From NCBI RefSeq assembly GCF_001027925.1, contig NZ_LECT01000014.1, positions 62,001 through 126,000 of the forward strand: a DNA stretch of 64,000 nt, read 5' to 3'. Below, piece by piece: positions 43,697 to 51,489 of the stretch (position 1 is the stretch's first letter; each line of letters opens with the position of its first letter). The notes beneath the pieces were generated by a model. The model was given only the letters and a program-made list of their open reading frames with translations, ran no database searches and had not been told where the DNA came from. The position numbers and the translations under genes are program-made. Source of the DNA: Rhodopirellula islandica. Lineage in GTDB: Bacteria; Planctomycetota; Planctomycetia; Pirellulales; Pirellulaceae.

Positions 43697-44572
43697 ATGT
43701 CGCTGTTTGAGTCCCCGCTTTCTTTCCGACCGGCCGTCCAACGATTCGTTGGCGGCCTGTGGATCTGTTTCGGATTGCTCGTCGTTTCGCCCGCGGCAGT
43801 GACCGCCCAGGGTTTCGGCAACAACGCCGCAGCGGGTGGCGCCAACGAAGTCACCTCGTTCCGCGGCAAACTGGTTTCCTACCGCGGCATGATCCTGACG
43901 ATCGAGCGGGAAGACGGCACCGAAGTCATGGTGCAAACCCCTGACTCGGTCTCGCAGCTGACCTTCATCGCGAAAGCCTTGCCGGCCTACTTGCGTCCCG
44001 GAATGTTGGTTCGCTTCCAAGCCAACCTGGGACCGACCGGCGCCCCGTTGGAACCAGTCAGCAAGCTCGAACTGTTCGCCCCCGTCAACGTGAAGTTGCT
44101 CAAAGGCCGCGAACGCGAAAAGTTTCAACCGGGCGTTCACCCCAGCAACCCACCGCAACGTGGCAACGCAGGGCCACCGACCGGCCCCGTGACCGTGGTC
44201 GGCAACTTGATGGCTCTCAACCCGCAAGGCGGCGTGGCTCTGCGGGCGGGCAATGTTCCGGTGCAAACGATGACATCACCGGACCTGGAACTGCAGCTTC
44301 GCGTCAACAATCTGTCGCTCGCCCAACCCGGTGACGCCGTCGACGTGCGAGGCTTCTACCAACCGCCGGATGACACAAAAGTCAAAGCCGAATCGATCCA
44401 GATCACGACTGATCGCGTCTACGGCGAAACACCACCGCCCACCGAACGTCGTTCGCGAAGAAGCAAGCGAGGCGAGCGGGACAAGGACGAAGCCGCGGAA
44501 GCTGAAAACGCCGACGAAGCCAGTTCAGAAGAAGGCCGGTCTCTCGGGATTCCAGACACCGAATCCGAGTGA
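43697..44572 (+). CDS. Secreted protein of unknown function
   Basis: 291 residues with a signal peptide (GGLWICFGLLVVSPAAVTAQ). Two beta-rich halves: RGKLVSYRGMILTIEREDG ... GMLVRFQANLG, and VTVVGNLMALNPQGGVALRAG ... LQLRVNNLSLAQPGDAVDVRG, each resembling an OB-like strand set. C-terminal 60 residues are charged and Ser/Glu-rich (RRSRRSKRGERDKDEAAEAE). GAGG lies seven bases before ATG 43697. No family recognised; 39 bases after ndk. Confidence 0.68.
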   Translation: MSLFESPLSFRPAVQRFVGGLWICFGLLVVSPAAVTAQGFGNNAAAGGANEVTSFRGKLVSYRGMILTIEREDGTEVMVQTPDSVSQLTFIAKALPAYLRPGMLVRFQANLGPTGAPLEPVSKLELFAPVNVKLLKGREREKFQPGVHPSNPPQRGNAGPPTGPVTVVGNLMALNPQGGVALRAGNVPVQTMTSPDLELQLRVNNLSLAQPGDAVDVRGFYQPPDDTKVKAESIQITTDRVYGETPPPTERRSRRSKRGERDKDEAAEAENADEASSEEGRSLGIPDTESE

Positions 44573-44899
44573 ATGCCCCGTCCCCGGATTCGCATCTCCC
44601 GTAGCCGGATTCGCAACCCGATGCGTGACGGCCTGTGGATTGAATCCTAACCCGACGCGTGAGCGAGGGATCGCGTGCCATTGCAACGAGCCGGTGGGTC
44701 CCTCGCTCACGCGTCGGGTTGTGAACTCGAGTCAATCAACAAGCCGGTCCGCGAGGCCCACGCGGCGTGCCCCACGCCGGCCCCGTCCGGGGCGGTGATT
44801 GCCGCCGAATGCTCCTCCGGTTCGCGTCCCGTCCTCGCCACAGCCACCCGGATTTTGCAATTTACAATTTACAATTTTACTTTTTCAATCCATCCCCCA
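44573..44899. repeat. Long B element (44623-44880) with A halves and AT-rich tail
   Basis: 44577-44610 holds A-type halves. 44623-44880 is the plus-strand match of the reversed element at 23437-23690: the family B palindrome, GTGAACTCGAGTCAATCAAC, then a GC-rich block and ATTTTGCAATTTACAATTTAC. The tail with TACTTTTTCAATCC recurs at 55922-55959 (family I). Confidence 0.85.
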
Positions 44900-45507
44900 G
44901 CTCACCTGTCGCCGCTCCGCGGCTTGCCGAGTCAAGGGAGTGACGCTCGAGACCTCGGGTTTAAAACCCGAGGCTGACAACTGTCACCGCTCCGCGGTTG
45001 TTCAATCACCCGGACACACCTCCAGTCGCGGAGCGACGACAGATGTTTGTCGTCCCGTCGCCGAACGATCCCCGGTTCGTGCCCCGTACGATGGGCTTCC
45101 AAACCCGTCGAAATGGACCCCCAACGCGTGACGGCCTGTGGATTGAATCCTAACCCGAAGCGTTCGCGAGGGATCGCGTGCCATTGCAATGAGCCGGTGG
45201 GTCCCTCGCTCACGCGTCGGGTTGTGAACTCGAGTCAATCAACAAGCCGGTCAGCGAGGGACACATCTGAATCCTGGCGAATCCACCAACGTAGGCCAGG
45301 TTATCACCTGGCACCCAACCGATGCTTTGGAACAAAGCGAGGCGTCCAGCCGATCACGCAAGACTCAGCGATGTCCGTCCAATCACCCAGCCAGGTACAA
45401 CCTGGCCTACATCTCAAACATCCGAATTCTTGGCGAATCCGGCTACCAACATCACAACCCGACGCGTCAGCGAGGGACCAAACTGAATCCTTGGCGAATC
45501 CAGGAAA
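44900..45507. repeat. Mosaic: CCGCTCCGCGG repeats, GGGTTT palindrome, B element, full C element, A half
   Basis: Family H at 44907-45045: TGTCGCCGCTCCGCGG twice, and CCTCGGGTTT-A-AAACCCGAGG at 44953-44973. Family B copy at 45124-45245. Full C element at 45291-45410 (120 bp). A half at 45422-45446 and B half at 45452-45478. No gene in the gap. Confidence 0.85.
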
Positions 45508-47439
45508 TCAGCCATCGGCGGACGTCAGTTGCAAAATCGGCTGTTCATCATCGGGCCAAGAAACAAACAACTCGGCTTCGAGACTCGCTTGCCCCGCGAG
45601 CATCGCGATCAACTGATCCAATTCCGCCAAACGTTCGGCAAACATCTTCAAGCTCTTCTGCTGATTCTCGAGTTGGTCCAACTGCTGTTCCAAGCGAGCC
45701 TCCAAACGACGCGCCCGTGAACTTTCGGCTCGAGAGATGGCCGAATCCAGTTCAGCGTGCCTCCGGTCCGCCAGTTCCATTTGCCGAGTCACCACGGCCA
45801 ACGTTTGCGAGACGTCCTCGCGGTCCGTCCATTGCCATGGCATCGATGGATCCAACCTCGCCCCAAACCGGACTCGGACCGTCATCATCCGCGTCGTTTG
45901 GACGTCGACACGAACCACCACCGCCACCGATTCCGAATCTTGTTGGCTCAACACCGCGATGCCACGCACCTTGCGTGGTGACTCGTTTTCAATCGGTTCG
46001 ATCCAGCCGACATCAACTCCCTCGGGGACCACCAAATCCATGCTCAACCGGGCTCCTTTGGGTTCGGGCGGTGCGGCCAAATCCCACTTCATCTTCCCAT
46101 CTCGATCCGCCAAATCGATGCCGATCGCGTCCCCTCGCAAACTCGGCCGCAAATAAACTCGCTGGCCCCCGGCAAGCTCCACTCGGCCGTGAAGCAATGC
46201 CTTGCGATCCGCATCCAACGCCCCCGGCAACCACTCCCACCGCGTTGCATTCTCGTCGGCATCGATTCGCAAGTTGGCGATTGCGGTTTGATCCGACGAC
46301 CTCACTACCGAACCGCTGTCGGGCGTCCCACCAGAGACCGAGAACTCGAGTCGCTTGTCAGGAAAAACCAACCTCGCGTTTGCCCAAGAAGAGACCGGCC
46401 ATTGGTCACGGTCACCTTGTTCTGATTCAGTCTCTGCAAGCGTCGGCAACGAAACGAAGATCGTTTGCGAATCCGCCGCCGTGGACTCCTCGGTGGATCC
46501 AGTCACCGCGTCCGAGTCCATGTCGTCCGTGTCACCATCGCTCATCACGTCCGCTTCTTCACCGCCACCAAACGACGCGGGGCCGGTGCCTTCAGACGCC
46601 AACAATTCGCCGGCCATGGATTCGTCAACCTCGCCAACATCGTCGCCTCCGGAAGACTCCGTCGCGACCGGCGCGGGAACCAGATCGTCCAACGAAAACG
46701 CCGACGAAGTCATCCCGTTCGCCTCTTCGGTTGCGGGTTGCCCGGTCGAAGGTCGGACGACCGAGTTCGCTCCCACAATCTCAGCGGCACTCATCTCGAT
46801 GCCACTCGGATCAACACTCGTTTCGGCAGACACATCCGACGGTGCCGCGTCCACCAGCGTGCCCAGTTCCAACGCGGACTCCTCGGTCGTCTCCAGGATG
46901 CCCGGTGCAAACACGTTCGCATTGGAGCTGGACGGAGCCACGTTGCCACCGGAACCATCAGACGTTGGAGCCAACTCAGAATCGGAACTCGGCCACCACA
47001 GGAATGCTGCCGCGAGCAAGGCCATCGCGGCGAGCACACCGACCCAAATTGGCTTGGACGTGGATGTCTTCTTGGGTCTCGAACCAGAACTCGCAAGCTC
47101 AGCCGATTCGTTCCGTTCGACCATTCCCACCAACGCATCGTCGGCTGAATCCAAGACAATCGGATCGGTCGCCGATGCAGCCTCGGTCGCGGAGTCACCT
47201 TCCGACAAGCGGATCAATTCCCCGTGAGCATCCACGCCATGCGATTGCCAAAACACATGGTTGGGCGAGCGAATCGAATCGCTCGATGGAGAGGAAGCCT
47301 GCATGGATGGAAACGAGGTTTCCGCCGCGGCGACCAAATGATCCCAGATGTCCTCGGGAGGTTCTCCGAGGCGTTCGATCATGTCCGCCACCGACTCCAC
47401 GGGAACCGGCACCGAATCGCTCTTGGACGTGGTGTTCAT
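45508..47439 (-). CDS. Large acidic membrane protein with C-terminal coiled coil
   Basis: 643 residues from ATG 47439 (MNTTSKSDSVPVP); two earlier in-frame starts are possible. A cytoplasmic N-terminus of about 125 residues with a motif EPPEDIWDHLVAAAE, one membrane segment (IWVGVLAAMALLAAAFLWW), a 170-residue Ser/Asp/Glu/Thr-rich low-complexity stretch, a beta-rich domain (about residues 325-520) with LVFPDKRLEFSVSGG and GRVELAGGQRVYLRP, and a coiled coil (RARRLEARLEQQLDQLENQQ) near the end. No known family. A 708-codon frame on the opposite strand is an artefact of the GC bias. Confidence 0.7.
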   Translation of the reverse strand: MNTTSKSDSVPVPVESVADMIERLGEPPEDIWDHLVAAAETSFPSMQASSPSSDSIRSPNHVFWQSHGVDAHGELIRLSEGDSATEAASATDPIVLDSADDALVGMVERNESAELASSGSRPKKTSTSKPIWVGVLAAMALLAAAFLWWPSSDSELAPTSDGSGGNVAPSSSNANVFAPGILETTEESALELGTLVDAAPSDVSAETSVDPSGIEMSAAEIVGANSVVRPSTGQPATEEANGMTSSAFSLDDLVPAPVATESSGGDDVGEVDESMAGELLASEGTGPASFGGGEEADVMSDGDTDDMDSDAVTGSTEESTAADSQTIFVSLPTLAETESEQGDRDQWPVSSWANARLVFPDKRLEFSVSGGTPDSGSVVRSSDQTAIANLRIDADENATRWEWLPGALDADRKALLHGRVELAGGQRVYLRPSLRGDAIGIDLADRDGKMKWDLAAPPEPKGARLSMDLVVPEGVDVGWIEPIENESPRKVRGIAVLSQQDSESVAVVVRVDVQTTRMMTVRVRFGARLDPSMPWQWTDREDVSQTLAVVTRQMELADRRHAELDSAISRAESSRARRLEARLEQQLDQLENQQKSLKMFAERLAELDQLIAMLAGQASLEAELFVSWPDDEQPILQLTSADG

Positions 47440-47907
47440 ACGCATCGTTATAACGAAACGCACAGAACATTTCCGACTGCCGCCAGATTCCCTGCAGTTG
47501 TAGCCGGATTCGCCAGAATTCGGATCTCAACCGCTTCGCACCTCTGAATTCTTGGCGAATCCAGCGACAGCCAGGCCGCCCATCGCGGACTCCTCCAGAG
47601 CCACGCATCCCAACTCGCCCCGGAGGGGCCGTCATCGATAGCTCGGGGCGTCAGCCCCGAGACCGCGCACGGACATCGCCATGTCGCCCCGGACGGGGCC
47701 GTCGTCGACGATGCCGCCCAAAGTGGCTGGCACCATCCGGCTCGCCATTCGCCCCAATTCGCCCCGGAGGGGCCGTCATCGGTAGCTCGGGGCGTCAGCC
47801 CCGAGACCGCTCAGCGATGTCCGTCCAATCACCCCGCCAGGTAGAACCTGGCCTACATCTCGAGCCTCTGAATTCTGGCGAATCCAGGTACGACGGGTGA
47901 CTTTGGA
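47440..47907. repeat. Mosaic: A element, 168-bp D element copy 1, D fragment, C fragment
   Basis: 47500-47569 A element. 47573-47740 D element: CATCGCGGACTCCTCC, CGCCCCGGAGGGGCCG, GCTCGGGGCGTCAGCCCCGAG, GTCGCCCCGGACGGGGCC, ending AAAGTGGCTGGCACC. 47741-47810 repeats its first half. 47811-47856 is the 3' end of a C element, ending CCTGGCCTAC. D copies also at 54493-54658 and 54821-54989. No gene. Confidence 0.85.
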
Positions 47908-49839
47908 TCAAGGAACCAAGAGTGCCGTGCCGGTGACCGCGGCGGCTTGGTACCAAGCTCCCCTCAGGCTCAACGGCACCGGTGGGATGATCCACGGGGC
48001 ACAGTTGCCGGGACGGTAATAACCCAACGCATACTGGCATTCATGCGGCGAGTGCACACCCATCTTGTACGGCAGCACCGCGATGTTCGCGAAGAAGTGA
48101 GCCGATGACAAAACCGGTTGCAACACGGGACCCGCGGTGTGACCGTAGCGTTCCAGGTTGACCTCTTCGAAGTACAACGGTTTGTGACACAAGTTCGACG
48201 CGGCCCAGACCACGGTCGTCGGTTTCCAACGACGCGGTGTGAACGCGACTTGTTCCAACAAGCACTCCGTCGGCAATCCCCAGTTCTCGGAAATGAATCC
48301 CAAGTCCGCTTCGCTCAAGCGGTTGATCGGCAACTCTTCACGAGATCCGAACTCCGTCACGATCACAGCATTTTCATACGCCAGATCGACCAAGCGACCG
48401 GTGCCCATCGGACGCCCATCGATGCTTCGCCAGACCCGTGATTCTTGACGCTCGTCAAAGCGTTCTTTCAGCTTCACGTATTCGCCTTCATCGATCACGT
48501 CAGGACGATACGGCGGGCTGATGTCCAGCGAAACCTGATCGATCGTTTGTGCGGCGATCCGCGAACGGAAGTCGTCACAAGACAATCCAGCGGCACGACG
48601 GATCGGCCCATCGTCGTTCATGATCGGTGCGTCATCGCGGTCAGCCTGCGGTCGCAAACGGCCTCGGTCTTGAGCTTCCAACTCCAGGCGATCCAGCTCA
48701 TCGCGTGCCTTCGATTCTTGGTCGCGACGGTCAAACGGATTGGATTCAAACCGGTCCGAAGGAGACTCCAGAGTTTCGGGCTCCGACGGCTGTGGTTGCT
48801 GCGGCAGATTCGTTTCGTCTTGCAACATGTCGCGAATCGATGGCCCGGCATCCGGTTGCCCCAATGCGTCGGGTTGTCCAAACGTATCCGGTGTCACATT
48901 GGGTGAATCCAATCCCGGAGCGGGCAACGCTTCCAATCCAGGTGGCACCATTTCGACGGGCGAGTTGAGCCCATTGCCAGGGGCTGCGTTCGGGTTCGCT
49001 CCCAATTCATCACGGAACGGGTTGGCGTTCCAATTCGGACGGCTTCCACTTCCGCTGGCAGCACCATTGTCGCCGGGCACACCAAAGCCACTGGACGAGG
49101 GAGGCGAGATCGGTTGCGCGTCGGCTGGCGGTGCAGCGTCGAACTCGGGCAATCCAAACCCTGACCCAGGTTGCTGCAAGAATGCAGCGGGATGGATCGA
49201 GGTGGAAGCAGCACCCTGGTTGCGGCGGCTCGTTCCCGAGACCATCACAACGGCCGAACCGGCTTGGTTGGCCTGCGGTGTGGCAACTTGCGGTGCGGCA
49301 ACTTGCGGTGCAGTGGCTGGCTGCAGCGGTTGAGCGTGAGCGACCGATTGCTGGAACGAGGTCTCGTGTTGCTGGGGCGTTGCCTCATGGAAGGCAGCGT
49401 CGCTGATCCGAGCGGCTTCTTCCGAGGCGACCTGCGGGCTCTTGCGCCATTGCAGATCCCAACCGGGACGACGCATCGGCGATGCTTGCGACGCAGCGGG
49501 CGGATTCGGTTGAGCCTGCATCAAATCCGCGGTTCGCATCCGCGGGATGGGCTGACCAACCGGTTGCACCGGAGCCGGCGAGGTGTTCGCCGACAGAGGA
49601 TGCGTGGGCGAGTCCACGCGGGTGGGCCCAAAGCTGTCTTGGGCCATCACCGCCGAGCTGGCGGAAAGAGCACCGACGCTGAGCCCAGCGGCAATGCATC
49701 CGGCCAGCCATCGTCGGCGGACCAATCGACCTGGCAATGGGCTCAGGCGATGGGTCGTCGGAACGTCTGCCTCAACTGGCGTCGCCCGAATGAACATCGG
49801 GACTGTAGTTGGGCGCTTCTTGTGTGATCGCAATGTCAT
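47908..49839 (-). CDS. Exported proline-rich protein with conserved-looking C-terminal domain
   Basis: 643 residues from ATG 49839, preceded by GGGAG ten bases upstream; ATG 49797 is the alternative. Signal peptide [20 protein letters not shown] ... VMAQ. Residues about 55-400 are low complexity ([30 protein letters not shown]). From about residue 415 a compact domain begins: [79 protein letters not shown], with several cysteines. Function unknown. Its 5' end overlaps the guaB 3' end by 68 bases. Confidence 0.75.
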   Translation of the reverse strand: MTLRSHKKRPTTVPMFIRATPVEADVPTTHRLSPLPGRLVRRRWLAGCIAAGLSVGALSASSAVMAQDSFGPTRVDSPTHPLSANTSPAPVQPVGQPIPRMRTADLMQAQPNPPAASQASPMRRPGWDLQWRKSPQVASEEAARISDAAFHEATPQQHETSFQQSVAHAQPLQPATAPQVAAPQVATPQANQAGSAVVMVSGTSRRNQGAASTSIHPAAFLQQPGSGFGLPEFDAAPPADAQPISPPSSSGFGVPGDNGAASGSGSRPNWNANPFRDELGANPNAAPGNGLNSPVEMVPPGLEALPAPGLDSPNVTPDTFGQPDALGQPDAGPSIRDMLQDETNLPQQPQPSEPETLESPSDRFESNPFDRRDQESKARDELDRLELEAQDRGRLRPQADRDDAPIMNDDGPIRRAAGLSCDDFRSRIAAQTIDQVSLDISPPYRPDVIDEGEYVKLKERFDERQESRVWRSIDGRPMGTGRLVDLAYENAVIVTEFGSREELPINRLSEADLGFISENWGLPTECLLEQVAFTPRRWKPTTVVWAASNLCHKPLYFEEVNLERYGHTAGPVLQPVLSSAHFFANIAVLPYKMGVHSPHECQYALGYYRPGNCAPWIIPPVPLSLRGAWYQAAAVTGTALLVP

Positions 49840-51256
49840 GCGGGTGGTTCTCCCTCACCGTAGCGGCCGACACGCGAATGAATTTCGCGTCGCGGCGGAG
49901 TTCTTCGATCGTCCGTGTACCGACATATCCCATGCCCGCACGCAAACCACCGACCAACTGGTAGGCGTAATCGCTGAGCGGGCCTTTGAACGGCACGCGT
50001 CCTTCGACACCTTCGGGGACAAGCTTGCCCGCCTCGGTGCCTTTTTGGCGATACCGATCACTGCTTCCCTTCACCATCGCACCCATCGATCCCATCCCAC
50101 GGTACGCCTTGAAGGTACGACCTTGGTACAAAATCATCTTGCCAGGACTCTCCGCCAAACCAGCAAACAAACTGCCGATCATCACGGTGCTCGCCCCAGC
50201 GGCGATTGCTTTGGTGATGTCACCGCTAAAACGGATTCCTCCGTCCGCAATGACAGGAATGTTCTTCTCTTGAGCGACCTTCACCGCACTTAAAATCGCG
50301 GTGACCTGAGGCACTCCAATGCCACTGATCACCCGTGTGGTGCAAATCGATCCCGGACCGATGCCAACCTTCACCGCGTCAGCCCCGGCCGCAATCAAAT
50401 CTGCTGCGCCCTCGGCCGTTGCGACGTTCCCCGCCACGACATCAATGTCCCATGACTTGTTCTGCTTAATCTCTCGGACGGTCTCAATCACATTCCGGCT
50501 GTGTCCATGAGCCGAGTCGACCACCAGCACGTCGACACCTTTGCCGATCAAGCTTTCCGCTCGTTCATAGTCACCCACACCAATCGCGGCTCCGACCCGA
50601 AGACGTCCCTGCGGGTCTTTGCAGGCCCGCGGGTAACGCTTCATCATGTCGATGTCGCGAATCGTGATTAACCCCGTCAGTTTTCTTTCTTCGTCAATCA
50701 GGAGAAGTTTCTCGACCCTTTTTTCCGTTAAAATCTTCTCAGCTTGCGCAAGCGTTACATTCCCAACCGCCGTGACCAAGTTTTGACGCGTCATTACCTG
50801 GGAAATGGGCATGTCGGGGTCTTCCAAGAACCGCAGGTCCCGCCGCGTTAAAATTCCTGCCAAGGTGCGGTCGTCCTGCACAATCGGGATCCCCGAGACG
50901 TTCGCTCGGTCCATCAGCTCCGCCGCCGCGCTGACCTTTTGAGCGGGATTCAGGGTCACCGGATTGACGATGATCCCGTTGGCCGAGCGTTTGACCTTCA
51001 GCACCTCTTCGGTCTGTCGTCGAACCGACAGATTCTTGTGCACAATGCCCAAACCGCCCTCTTTTGCCAGGGCAATCGCCATCTCGGACTCGGTCACCGT
51101 GTCCATCGGCGACGAGATCAGCGGGATTTGCAGGCGGATTCGCTGGGTCATCTGACTGCTGACGTCCACCTCGCTGGGCACGACCTCGCTGTATCGAGGT
51201 TGCAACAGGACATCGTCGAAGGTCACTCCGAGGTCGCCGATTTTGTCGTCAAACAT
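49772..51256 (-). CDS. guaB: Inosine-5'-monophosphate dehydrogenase
   Basis: 494 residues from ATG 51256 ([20 protein letters not shown]), the usual opening; the frame is open back to 51409 across the divergent gap. A CBS-domain pair occupies about residues 95-210 ([26 protein letters not shown]). The catalytic loop is [12 protein letters not shown] with the active Cys, then [25 protein letters not shown] and [11 protein letters not shown]. Converts IMP to XMP in GTP synthesis. Overlaps the exported protein gene downstream. Length is standard and no motif is missing. Confidence 0.97.
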   Translation of the reverse strand: MFDDKIGDLGVTFDDVLLQPRYSEVVPSEVDVSSQMTQRIRLQIPLISSPMDTVTESEMAIALAKEGGLGIVHKNLSVRRQTEEVLKVKRSANGIIVNPVTLNPAQKVSAAAELMDRANVSGIPIVQDDRTLAGILTRRDLRFLEDPDMPISQVMTRQNLVTAVGNVTLAQAEKILTEKRVEKLLLIDEERKLTGLITIRDIDMMKRYPRACKDPQGRLRVGAAIGVGDYERAESLIGKGVDVLVVDSAHGHSRNVIETVREIKQNKSWDIDVVAGNVATAEGAADLIAAGADAVKVGIGPGSICTTRVISGIGVPQVTAILSAVKVAQEKNIPVIADGGIRFSGDITKAIAAGASTVMIGSLFAGLAESPGKMILYQGRTFKAYRGMGSMGAMVKGSSDRYRQKGTEAGKLVPEGVEGRVPFKGPLSDYAYQLVGGLRAGMGYVGTRTIEELRRDAKFIRVSAATVRENHPHDIAITQEAPNYSPDVHSGDAS

Positions 51257-51489
51257 GCCGTTTTCGTTCCCACGAGGCCGTGGGCATCCAAATGTGATGC
51301 GATGGGGAAAACGAGCGATTATGACGCTCGCTGCGGTCGAGTTGTAGGGCACCTTGCCCGACTGACGACGAAAGAGGGTAGATGCGCCCAAGTTGTCGCC
51401 TCGCGTCACCGGATTCGGACCTCAAACGAACGCAAATCCCTGAATTCTGGCGAATCCAGCTACTTTCCGGCCTTTTCCAACTCAACGCC
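51257..51489. promoter_or_regulatory. Divergent guaB / ftsK control region containing a family A element
   Basis: 233 bases between the two starts. 51408-51466 holds a degenerate A element (ACCGGATTCGGACC ... TTCTGGCGAATCCAGCTAC), ending 24 bases before the ftsK start. The remaining part must hold both promoters; I see no confident box. Confidence 0.5.

Noticed and set aside
23437..45245. Complete insertion sequence
   Set aside because: The repeat elements have no transposase reading frame and are too short; at most they are non-autonomous.
45327..47453. 708-codon plus-strand frame opposite the acidic membrane protein
   Set aside because: Arg/Pro/Ser-rich with no motif, begins inside a repeat, and mirrors the GC-biased third positions of the minus-strand gene, which has a membrane segment and coiled coil.
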